A DNA stretch of 64,000 nucleotides. It comes from Acetispira formosa (nom. nud.). Lineage in GTDB: Bacteria > Desulfobacterota > Desulfarculia > Adiutricales > Adiutricaceae. Numbering within the stretch: the stretch's first letter is position 1; the number at the start of each line of letters is the position of its first letter. The notes under the pieces were generated by a model. It did not search any database. It had not been told where the DNA came from and saw nothing but the letters and a program-made list of their open reading frames with translations. The stretch is taken from assembly GCA_023525915.1 (NCBI GenBank), contig CP026659.1:62001-126000 (forward strand), written 5' to 3'. Shown piece by piece: positions 8,724 to 15,141 of the stretch. The translations under genes were made by a program, and so were the position numbers.

Positions 8724-9803
8724 TTAATTCGCAAAGCCGACATTGCGAAAAGACATGATCACCAAAGGCTTGTCGAAAAAAATATCGCGGGCCGTGACCT
8801 TCATTTCCGGGGTTCCACGGTGGACCTGCCCGCGCAGATTCATCATGATTACATTTTCAGGCTCAATAGCGGTGGCGTATCGGTTGTCTTCGTTTTTGTC
8901 GTCTTCCATTGTCACCTCAAAAGTGAATTCGCCGATTGGCTCGCTCCAGGGCAAATCCTCCTGCCCCAGCGGCACCCGGTACCAGCCGATCATGCAATGG
9001 CCGGGTTCGCCGGTCCTGAATTCGGGCATGACTTCCTCAAACTTCAGGCCCGCCGCACTGAAAAGCTCCGATAAATCAGCATAGCCCGCCGTGCTCAAAG
9101 TATGGGCGCTTTGATCGGCCGTGTCCTTCTCAAAGCCGTCGCCGCCGGGGTTGGAGAGATAGGTGTAGCTGATAGTCGTCTCCTGTCCGGCCGGAAAAAC
9201 CTGCTCCCACCAATAGGTGTTCAGGGTGCTCCAGCCAGGGAAGCACATATAGCCCTCCTCACCTTCCAGCGACGGCGGCTCCTGGGACTGACAGACCCCC
9301 TCATCATGCAGACGGCGGAAAAGCTCCAGCTCGCCCTCCGTAGTCAGGCGGCGTTCCATAGGCCCGCCGTCCGCGCCCTGCTGGGTCAACTGCGGGTCCA
9401 GACCGGCGGCCCTCAAATCCTGGGTCACTTCCCGGCCTTTATAAAAAGATCTCGCCCGCCGGTTGTATTCCAGCGGTTCGCCGTTAACTTCCACTTTCAA
9501 TTCCCGGTATGAAGCGTCGGAATACCAGGTGCCGCCGAAGTGCTCCTCCATCTCCTTGGGCGGCAGACGAAAATCCATCGCCGTCATCCAGTCGCGCCCA
9601 TAGGTGTTGAGTATGGTGTAGCTCACCGTGGTCTGGCGGGGACTGAGTTTGACCTGAACGGCCACCGGCCTCAGAAAGGGCGGCGGATTGAAGCGGAGCT
9701 TGGGGCCGGGGAGGTCGGCGGTGCCGCCGCAGGCCTCGCCAGGCGCGGCCGACATCAGGCACGGGAGAAGAAGCAGCAAAACTTTGCTAAATAATTTCAA
9801 CAT
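8724..9803 (-). CDS. Secreted DUF4424-like protein
   Basis: A 359-aa protein with an N-terminal signal peptide (MLKLFSKVLLLLLPCLMSA, cleavage before PGEACGG; a lipoprotein Cys is possible but the lipobox is poor). The rest resembles the DUF4424 family of exported proteins. Features include paired beta-strand segments (VQVKLSPRQTTVSYTILN), a FRLPPK-type turn and a central YWWEQVFPAGQETTISYTY, which matches the conserved Y.WEQ.FPAG motif. No catalytic residues are evident and the family has no established function. It is followed by a palindromic terminator and preceded by AT-rich DNA. It appears to be a single-gene transcript. Confidence 0.65.
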   Translation of the reverse strand: MLKLFSKVLLLLLPCLMSAAPGEACGGTADLPGPKLRFNPPPFLRPVAVQVKLSPRQTTVSYTILNTYGRDWMTAMDFRLPPKEMEEHFGGTWYSDASYRELKVEVNGEPLEYNRRARSFYKGREVTQDLRAAGLDPQLTQQGADGGPMERRLTTEGELELFRRLHDEGVCQSQEPPSLEGEEGYMCFPGWSTLNTYWWEQVFPAGQETTISYTYLSNPGGDGFEKDTADQSAHTLSTAGYADLSELFSAAGLKFEEVMPEFRTGEPGHCMIGWYRVPLGQEDLPWSEPIGEFTFEVTMEDDKNEDNRYATAIEPENVIMMNLRGQVHRGTPEMKVTARDIFFDKPLVIMSFRNVGFAN

Positions 9804-9918
9804 ATTAAATCCAGATAGAGCGGCGTGGGCCGTAATTTGTTTGAAAGCTATAATTTAACCTAACACAAATGCGACAAAGCGGTCCATAGCCTGGCCAAGT
9901 GTTATTTTTGCCAGACCG
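9804..9918. other. Short AT-rich intergenic stretch before the RNA module
   Basis: Separates the DUF4424-like gene (transcribed leftward) from the RNA module (transcribed rightward). Promoters for the former are likely here but no confident hexamers are seen. Confidence 0.4.
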
Positions 9919-9955
9919 CCATATAATAATTTTATATTATAAAATTATTATATGG
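9919..9955. repeat. Perfect AT-rich palindrome upstream of the RNA array
   Basis: 18-bp arms (CCATATAATAATTTTATA and complement) around a single T. The paralogous position before the single RNA unit has a similar palindrome at 11032-11082. It is placed about 60 bp before a promoter, which suggests a regulator-binding site. Confidence 0.65.
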
Positions 9956-10012
9956 TTTTATGGTTCTATAATTCAAACCGCCCGCCCCACTTTCTGCTCC
10001 CCCTTCATTACC

Positions 10013-10041
10013 TTGACATTTATTTATGGGCGTGATTTACT
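10013..10041 (+). promoter_or_regulatory. Sigma70-type promoter of the RNA array
   Basis: TTGACA (10013-10018), 17-nt spacer, TTTACT (10036-10041) preceded by an extended -10 TGA. The same promoter, with the same spacing, stands before the single unit at 11136-11164. Transcription should begin near 10048. Confidence 0.7.
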
Positions 10042-10047
10042 TTTGAT

Positions 10048-10990
10048 TGGGAATTTAGACGCCCACCGTGAGTCTTTCCACACAAAAGTGCCACCTAAAT
10101 CATGCTGTTCACCGCAAGGTGCGCGGTTAGTCCGGGTGTGGGCTGAATACAATACTCTTCGGAGGAATAGGTCTACGGCCGTACGGGGTCGCTAGAAACA
10201 CCCGGCCATTATTTTAATGGCCCTTACTTAATTTTTGAGACCGAACACACCAAAAGATAATGACTTAGAAATTGCGCGGTTAGTCCGGGTGTGGGCTGAA
10301 TACAATACTCTTCGGAGGAATAGGTCTACGGCCGTACGGGGTCGCTAGAAACACCCGGCCATTATTTTAATGCCTCTTACTTAATTTTTGAGACCGAACA
10401 CGCCAAAAGATGATGACTTAGAAGGTGCGCGGTTAGTCCGGGTGTGGGCTGAATACAATACTCTTCGGAGGAATAGGTCTACGGCCTACATGGGGTCGCT
10501 AGAAACACCCGGCCATTATTTCAATGGCCCTTACTTAATTTCTGAGGCCGAACACGCCAAAAGATAATGACTTAGAAATTGCGCGGTTAGTCCGGGTGCG
10601 GGCTGAATACAATACTCTTCGGAGGAATAGGTCTACGGCCGTTCGGGGTCGCTGCAAACACCCGGCCATTATTTTAATGGCCCTTACTTAATTTTTGAGA
10701 CCGAACACACCAAAAGATAATGACTTAGAATTTGCGCGGTTAGTCCGGGTGCGGGCTGAATACAATACTCTTCGGAGGAATAGGTCTACGGCCTACATGG
10801 GGTCGCTGCAAACGCCCGGCCATTATTTTAATGGCCCTTACTTAATTTTTGAGGCCGAACACGCCAAAAGATAATGACTTAGAAATTGCGCGGTTAGTCC
10901 GGGTGCGGGCTGAATACAATACTCTTCGGAGGAATAGGTCTACGGCCGTTCGGGGTCGCTTCTAACACCCGGCCATTATTTTAATGGCCT
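10048..10990 (+). ncRNA. Candidate structured RNA: six tandem units of 153-154 nt
   Basis: Units start (GCGCGGTTAG) at 10121, 10274, 10427, 10581, 10734 and 10888. A 5' leader contains the hairpin CACC-GCAA-GGTG (10110-10121), a GNRA tetraloop. Each unit can form P1 CCGGGTG with CACCCGG, enclosing two arms. The first is P2 TGGGC/GTCTA, capped by P3 CTC-TTCG-GAG (a UUCG tetraloop). The second is P4 CGGCC/GGTCG, with a loop that differs between units (GTACGG, TACATGG, GTTCGG). A hairpin P5, GGCCATTA-TTT-TAATGGCC, follows and shares GG with the end of P1. No open frame spans the units. The structure was found by eye. Between-unit changes fall in loops or keep pairing (a U-G for U-A pair in P1 of unit 5). 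It matches no RNA family I recognise. Whether it is one long RNA or several short ones is unknown. Confidence 0.65.
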
Positions 10991-11031
10991 CCAGTTTATA
11001 TTTCCTGGATAAACTCAAACATTAGCGCCAT
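10991..11031. other. Degenerate end of the array module
   Basis: After the sixth unit, TCCAG and CTGGA can pair around 10990-11015. This resembles the SD hairpin after the seventh unit, but no ATG frame follows, so a downstream gene may have been lost here. Confidence 0.35.
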
Positions 11032-11082
11032 AAAGCCATATAACCATTTTATACTGATATTATAAAATGATTATATGGCTTT
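11032..11082. repeat. AT-rich palindrome upstream of the single RNA unit
   Basis: 22-bp arms starting AAAGCCATATAA with one mismatch and a 7-nt centre. It is paralogous in sequence and position to the palindrome at 9919-9955. Confidence 0.65.
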
Positions 11083-11135
11083 ATGATTTTATAATTAAAT
11101 CTGTCCACCCCACATCCTGCTCCCCCTTCATTATC

Positions 11136-11164
11136 TTGACATTTATTTACGGGCGTGATTTACT
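11136..11164 (+). promoter_or_regulatory. Sigma70-type promoter of the single RNA unit and 149-aa gene
   Basis: TTGACA (11136-11141), 17-nt spacer, TTTACT (11159-11164) with TGA extended -10. Nearly identical to the promoter at 10013-10041. Confidence 0.7.
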
Positions 11165-11170
11165 TTCGAT

Positions 11171-11371
11171 GGGTATTTAGAAGTGCCCGCCCCCGTGGAC
11201 CCCACCATGTGAGAGTTCCACCTGATTCATGCTGTTCACCGAAAGGTGCGCGGCAGGGTCGGGTGTGGACTAAATACAATACTCTTCGGAGAAATAGGTC
11301 CACGGCCTGCATGGGGTCGCTTCTAAACACCCGGCCATTATTTTAATGGCCTCCAAATCTATTCTGGAGGC
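11171..11371 (+). ncRNA. Single diverged RNA unit as leader of the 149-aa gene
   Basis: The unit core is 11248-11351 and the start of the RNA is inferred from the promoter. The upstream hairpin is CACC-GAAA-GGTG (11237-11248), again GNRA. P2 here is TGGAC (11266-11270) with GTCCA (11298-11302). Compared with the array, two G-U pairs became G-C and A-U, which are compensatory changes. P1 is 11259-11266 with 11327-11334, and P4 is 11303-11307 with 11315-11319. P5 (11333-11340 with 11344-11351) shares GG with P1 and GCC with a third hairpin, GCCTCCA (11349-11355) with TGGAGGC (11365-11371), which buries the SD of the next gene. P1, P5 and the SD hairpin are therefore mutually competing, as in a riboswitch or protein-responsive leader. 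Confidence 0.6.
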
Positions 11372-11377
11372 GTTTAC

Positions 11378-11827
11378 ATGCCCGAGTTTGAAGCGAAAGC
11401 CCTATTTCTTATCGATCGTCAACGTGCCACGGAACTCACTGCCCGCCTTGAATCAAGGTGCGAACGCTTAAACATTCACTACGACATCTACAAACACAAC
11501 TATAAAGAGTTCACCGATTATGCTCGTCAGATCATTTTTTTGGTGGAGAATCTGGACCCTAAATCCGAGCTGTACCGCCGCCTCTCCAAAGATGATAATT
11601 TAGAGAAAATAATCAAAATCATCGATAGCTATACACAGAAGGAACTCCGCCAGTTCACCGTCATGCGCCATCACAACCAGCAGGCCATTGATTTTTGCCA
11701 CGCCCTGGCGCGTTATCTCACGCAGGATTGGCAAGACATTGAAAAGGAAATGACTGAACTTGAAATCAATAACGCTGAATTATTGAGCAAAAGAAAAAAA
11801 AAGACTGTTCGGAGGAAAAAGGCCTGA
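11378..11827 (+). CDS. 149-aa helical protein with basic tail, next to the RNA unit
   Basis: I do not recognise this family. The protein is predicted to be almost entirely helical: long charged helices around residues 12-55 (RQRATELTARLESRCERL), 60-95 and 95-135. It ends in a strongly basic tail (KRKKKTVRRKKA) suited to nucleic-acid binding. There are no signal peptide, membrane segments or obvious catalytic motifs. The ATG lies 7 nt after GGAGG, and that SD is inside a 7-bp hairpin of the leader, so translation is probably controlled by the RNA unit. A 3'-end fragment of a second copy of this gene (the DIEREMTELEINNA part) survives at 13285-13376. I infer an RNA-binding partner or effector of the RNA units. 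A toxin of a type III-like toxin-antitoxin pair is possible but it does not look like ToxN/AbiQ. Confidence 0.6.
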   Translation: MPEFEAKALFLIDRQRATELTARLESRCERLNIHYDIYKHNYKEFTDYARQIIFLVENLDPKSELYRRLSKDDNLEKIIKIIDSYTQKELRQFTVMRHHNQQAIDFCHALARYLTQDWQDIEKEMTELEINNAELLSKRKKKTVRRKKA

Positions 11828-11896
11828 GGCTTATGTGGAATCGCCGCGGCTTGGGGCTAAAAACCCCAAGCGCAAAGCTAAAATGGTGGAAGGAAG

Positions 11897-12112
11897 TCAA
11901 AGCGTCGGCTTTACCCGCTCTTGACGCTTCTGAATACGGGCGGCAATGTCATCAATCGTCACATCACCGTGCAGCTTTTCACGCTCGGCGGTGTAATCAC
12001 CGCTTCCGCTTTCAAACTGGCGCAGAAAGTTTATAGCTCCCACCGTTCCCAATCCCTCAACCAGAACCCGGAACCCCTGTTCCCGTATTGTATTAAAACT
12101 CGCATTTATCAT
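11897..12112 (-). CDS. Small PIN-associated antitoxin-like protein
   Basis: A 71-aa protein starting MINASFNTIREQGFRVLVEG and containing FLRQFESGSGDYTAERE, then DDIAARIQKRQE. Proteins of this type (MINxxFNTIREaG..aL.e.LG..g...FL.QFe.G.GDYT.ER) are typically encoded next to PIN-domain toxins of VapC type, and it is presumably the cognate antitoxin or accessory. The ATG lies inside the last 20 nt of the decayed PIN gene, so translation was coupled. Since the toxin is broken, this gene may be a relict that can still be expressed. A second, damaged copy lies at 8397-8604. Confidence 0.65.
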   Translation of the reverse strand: MINASFNTIREQGFRVLVEGLGTVGAINFLRQFESGSGDYTAEREKLHGDVTIDDIAARIQKRQERVKPTL

Positions 12113-12540
12113 ATAACACCTCCGCTAACCATAATAGGGGGTTTCTTACATTTATGGTTGTATCAGACCGCTGGGCCGCATTGACAAGTTTGCGGTCCGT
12201 AGTGAGGAAAACATCAATATTCCCCGCTTCCGCGCTCGCCAAGTGGAGCGCATCATAAGCCTTGAAAAGTGTTCAAGCTCTTTAGCCCGTGTAATAACTC
12301 CGGCGTTCAGATCAATGTGCCGCTTCGCGGCCTGATACAGTATCATGACTTTTTGTTTTTTACCAAGGTTCGGGGTGTTGTCAATTTCATCAAACAGAAC
12401 GCTGCTGACGCAAAATTCCCATTCGCCGCTTTCACATCTGTCGATTATTGATATAACCGCTTCCGCCTCCATCCGCACTGCGTCATCGCTCAAGTCATCA
12501 AACGGACGATTAAGGCAACAGCTTCAAGGTATATTTTCAT
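12093..12540 (-). pseudogene. PIN-domain toxin gene with two frameshifts
   Basis: Read on the minus strand from the ATG at 12540, the frame gives MKIYLEA. One base is then missing and the frame continues as CCLNRPFDDLSDDAVRMEAE, through SSVLFDEI and ELEHF. A second shift near 12270 (a run of T) leads to KAYDALHLASAEAG and the LTTDRKLVN region, ending at TAA 12093. These are the hallmarks of a PIN-domain RNase of about 148 aa (N-terminal Asp strand, NRPFDD, DALHLA, TTDRKL). The first acidic residue is E rather than the usual D. An AGAAGGGG SD remains. Two independent shifts argue for true decay rather than one sequencing error. Confidence 0.75.
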
Positions 12541-12672
12541 AGCGCAGACCCCTTCTAATTAACTAGGTTACTCCAAGCACTGCGAAAACACAATTGGTAT
12601 ATGAATTGCTCGCTTTGAGGTGGATAACGGCCGCACGGCATTTTTTTCCACCATAAACAGGCGAGGTGAACT

Positions 12673-13275
12673 ATGGCGGTATCCGGGAGCTATCTATCCA
12701 GCATCTACAATTCCTCCGCGCTGGACGCGGTCGGCAGGGCGGTGAAAACCAGGCAGGAGGCCACTGATTCCTTTATGCTGGCTGAAGAGCCGGAAGAGGC
12801 CGCCTCTGTAGGTGGAAAGGCGGGGATGGATGTGCAAAGTTTTGCCAATTCCTCCGCCAATGCGGTGGATTGGAGCGATCCGGCCGTTAAGCGTGAGATA
12901 CTTAGAATGTGCCTTCCGCCGATGGTGACCAACATCATCAGCACGGGTTGCTATTCCACGGAAACGTCGGCCGATCGCGGCAGTCTGGACCGGCTGGCCA
13001 CCAAGTATTTTGAGGAAGTGAAGGAGGAATACGGCTGTTCGGATGATTATATGCCCTATATGCCGGGCCTCTCTGAATTCGATGCGGACATTGAAGCGGC
13101 CATGAAACGCGCCCTCTATGACAAGGTTGAGGCCGATCCGGAAGCCGAACGGCTGACTCTGGCCATCGGCGGAATCTGGCCGCCGCCAGATAAGCTGAAT
13201 CTGGACACCATGACCTATGGCCCCGGCGCGCCCCACACCGGAGCCACCCCCTGGAACCGCCCGAGAATGTTATAA
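12673..13275 (+). CDS. Unknown 200-aa acidic protein, tandem copy 1
   Basis: I do not recognise the family. The product is acidic and soluble (no signal peptide or membrane segment) and starts MAVSGSYLSSIYNSSALDAV. A conserved central part, YFEEVKEEYGCSDDYMPY, is followed by ERL..AIGG.WPPPD.LNL and MTYGPGAP near the end. It has two Cys in the middle and a variable linker at residues 45-70. SD GGCGAGGTG is 6 nt before ATG. The leader contains GGTGGATAAC...TTTCCACC, which can form a hairpin. The next gene is a paralogue with almost the same leader, so the whole leader-plus-gene unit was duplicated. Confidence 0.65.
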   Translation: MAVSGSYLSSIYNSSALDAVGRAVKTRQEATDSFMLAEEPEEAASVGGKAGMDVQSFANSSANAVDWSDPAVKREILRMCLPPMVTNIISTGCYSTETSADRGSLDRLATKYFEEVKEEYGCSDDYMPYMPGLSEFDADIEAAMKRALYDKVEADPEAERLTLAIGGIWPPPDKLNLDTMTYGPGAPHTGATPWNRPRML

Positions 13276-13284
13276 TTATGCCGG

Positions 13285-13376
13285 GCTTGGAAAGACATTG
13301 AGAGGGAAATGACTGAACTTGAAATCAATAACGCTGATTCACTGAGCCAAAGCCGGAAAAACTGTTTGGAGGCGTA
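13285..13376 (+). pseudogene. 3'-end fragment of a second 149-aa gene
   Basis: The DNA encodes DIEREMTELEINNAD and continues in frame to a TAA at 13374-13376 that also ends a remnant tail. It matches the end of the gene at 11378-11827 at nucleotide level over about 90 bp. There is no 5' part, so a rearrangement joined this tail to the end of the first 200-aa gene. Confidence 0.7.
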
Positions 13377-13484
13377 AGAAGGTTCAGGGCTGAACAGTCC
13401 GCTTCTTGGTATGCGAATTGCTCGCTTTAAGGTGGATAACAGCCGCACGGCATTTTTTTCCACCATAAACAGGCGAGGTGAACT

Positions 13485-14099
13485 ATGGCGGTATCCGGGA
13501 GCTATCTATCCAGCATCTACAATTCCTCCGCGCTGGACGCGGTCGGCAAGGCGGTTAAAATCAGGCAGGAGGCCACTGATTCCTTTATGCTGACCGAAGA
13601 GCCGGAAGAGGCGAACCTCACTGGCGAAAACCCTGAAAAAGGCATTTCCTGGGCCGAATTTCTGGAACTTGGCGATTCCTACACCGGCCCCTTGGATTGG
13701 CGTGACCCGGAAGTCAAGCGCCAGTGGGTTAAAATGGGCCAGCCGCCGATGGTGGCCAACGCCACCGGCACAGGCTGCTATTCCAAATCCACGGCGGCCG
13801 ATCGCGGCAGTCTGGAGCAACTGGTCGCCAAGTATTTTGAGGAAGTGAAAGAGGAATACGGCTGTTCGGATGACTATATGCCCTATGCGCCGGGCCTGCC
13901 TGAATTCGACGCGGCAATTGAGTCCAGTATGAAACGCGCCCTCTATGACAAGCTGGAGGCCGATCCTGAAGCCGAACGCCTGACCCGCGCCATTGGCGGA
14001 GTCTGGCCGCCGCCCGACAGGCTGAATCTGGAAACCATGACCTATGGCCCCGGCGCGCCCGTCAACAGAGACACCGCCTGGAGCCGCCCGCGAATATAA
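13485..14099 (+). CDS. Unknown 204-aa acidic protein, tandem copy 2
   Basis: A paralogue of the gene at 12673. The first 40 and last 110 residues are nearly identical (ADRGSLEQLVAKYFEEVKEE, YDKLEADPEAERLTRAIGG). Residues about 44-75 differ completely (ENPEKGISWAEFLELGDSY against a shorter stretch). The SD and about 70 bp of leader are shared with copy 1. The conserved termini with a swapped middle suggest either relaxed selection on a linker or a variable recognition part. No function can be assigned. Confidence 0.65.
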   Translation: MAVSGSYLSSIYNSSALDAVGKAVKIRQEATDSFMLTEEPEEANLTGENPEKGISWAEFLELGDSYTGPLDWRDPEVKRQWVKMGQPPMVANATGTGCYSKSTAADRGSLEQLVAKYFEEVKEEYGCSDDYMPYAPGLPEFDAAIESSMKRALYDKLEADPEAERLTRAIGGVWPPPDRLNLETMTYGPGAPVNRDTAWSRPRI

Positions 14100-14161
14100 C
14101 TATGTTGGCTTGAAACCGGCCGCTCTCAGCCTGTCTCAGTTTGCCGGGACAGCGGTTGGCC

Positions 14162-14246
14162 GCCGCCCTGGGGAAATGTTTTTGCCCGTCTCCGTTCCGG
14201 GGGTCTTTAGTCACGGAGACGGGCAAAAACATTTCCCCAGGGCGGC
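14162..14246. repeat. Long hairpin element H3 (conserved-core family)
   Basis: The arm GCCGCCCTGGGGAAATGTTT continues to CCGTCTCCG and is perfectly complemented. The loop holds TTCCGGGGGTCTTTAGTCAC. It lies 60 bp after the second 200-aa gene. Confidence 0.8.
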
Positions 14247-14298
14247 TGTCTGGTCGTCTTATTGTGGGGGCCGGAATGCGGGCATAACCCCAGCGGGA

Positions 14299-14380
14299 GA
14301 CGGAAGGCGGGAGTTTTGTCCCGTCTCCGTGACTAAAGACCCCCCGGAACGGAGACGGGACAAAACTCCCGCCTTCCGTC
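14299..14380. repeat. Long hairpin element H4 (conserved-core family)
   Basis: The arm GACGGAAGGCGGGAGTTTTG continues to CCCGTCTCCG and is perfectly complemented. The core is in the opposite orientation to H3, 53 bp away. Confidence 0.8.
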
Positions 14381-14466
14381 GGCCAAAGGGAATCACGCGC
14401 ATTTAAAAATTGCCTTGGTCACTACATGGATCAAGGAAGTTCGCGCAGTGCATAATGGGCGGGAGC

Positions 14467-15084
14467 ATGGATAATTCAATTACCGATAATAATGGAACGA
14501 AGGACGAACCGGCCACGCGCGACTTGTCGCCGTTTAAACCTTATGTCGCCACCAGCTACGGTGAAATGGAAATAATCGGCTGCGCCCTGAAACTGGCCGG
14601 AACAAGATCAGGTCTGCAATCTGTGCCTATAGTTCTGTGCTTGGCCGTGTTGCCCGTTTTATTCTTTGCCCTGACAGTGGCCCAGCATTGGCAGTGGATA
14701 GCGGCTTTGCTGGCCAGCATTCTGGTGGGCTGGCGGGCGGTCGTGGCCACCCCTAAAATACCGGTTTGGTGTGATTTTGAAAAAAAGGCGGTCATCCAAG
14801 GTCAAACCAGCGTTCCCTTTTCAGAATTTTCAGCCCGGGACTGGCTGCCGAAACCCGACATTTTGTATGGGAGTGTGATGAGCTGCGCTCCGGCAATCAC
14901 GCGGTTGCGGCTGAAAGCCTGCGAAGATCTTCCGGGGGCCAGCGTGATTGTGGACGGCGAGGATGATGGTGAGGAAGAAGCCCTGGAGCTGCAAAAACTT
15001 TTGACTGCCTACATTGAAAATGTGCGCGACGGCAAGTGGCGGATTGTGCCGATGGAAGGGAAGAAAGCCCGGCCCGGCAGCTAG
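14467..15084 (+). CDS. Two-TM membrane protein of unknown function
   Basis: 205 aa from the ATG at 14467. An upstream in-frame ATG at 14410 lacks an SD, while GGGAG precedes this one. Residues about 50-95 form two adjacent hydrophobic segments (VPIVLCLAVLPVLFFALTV and IAALLASILVGWRAVVA), so the protein is probably anchored with both ends on one side. The C-terminal part is soluble and mixed alpha/beta with the acidic stretch DGEDDGEEEALELQ, resembling bacterial PH-like membrane proteins only in layout. A strong terminator follows at 15106. Function unknown. Confidence 0.6.
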   Translation: MDNSITDNNGTKDEPATRDLSPFKPYVATSYGEMEIIGCALKLAGTRSGLQSVPIVLCLAVLPVLFFALTVAQHWQWIAALLASILVGWRAVVATPKIPVWCDFEKKAVIQGQTSVPFSEFSARDWLPKPDILYGSVMSCAPAITRLRLKACEDLPGASVIVDGEDDGEEEALELQKLLTAYIENVRDGKWRIVPMEGKKARPGS

Positions 15085-15105
15085 CAATGTACGCGGTGTG
15101 GCGGA

Positions 15106-15141
15106 AAAAAAAGGGGGACCGGCGAGTCCCCCCTTTTTTTG
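15106..15141 (+). terminator. Rho-independent terminator
   Basis: A-tract, stem AAGGGGGAC against GTCCCCCCTT, then seven Ts. Its symmetry makes it usable on either strand. It lies 20 bp after the membrane-protein gene. Confidence 0.85.

Noticed and set aside
10121-10990. CRISPR array
   Set aside because: Units are about 153 bp and repeated along their full length, with no short repeat/variable spacer structure and no cas genes in the window.
10121-10990. Hammerhead or other known self-cleaving ribozyme
   Set aside because: Some units carry GAAAC after the junction, but CUGANGA is absent and the GAAAC position changes to CAAAC or CTAAC between units.
10048-11827. Retron or diversity-generating retroelement
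   Set aside because: No reverse transcriptase gene lies anywhere in the window, and the 149-aa protein lacks RT motifs.
11171-11827. Canonical type III toxin-antitoxin (ToxIN/AbiQ-like)
   Set aside because: The layout is similar, but units are four times longer than ToxI repeats, and the protein is helical with a basic tail rather than a ToxN-type beta-barrel. Kept only as an analogy.
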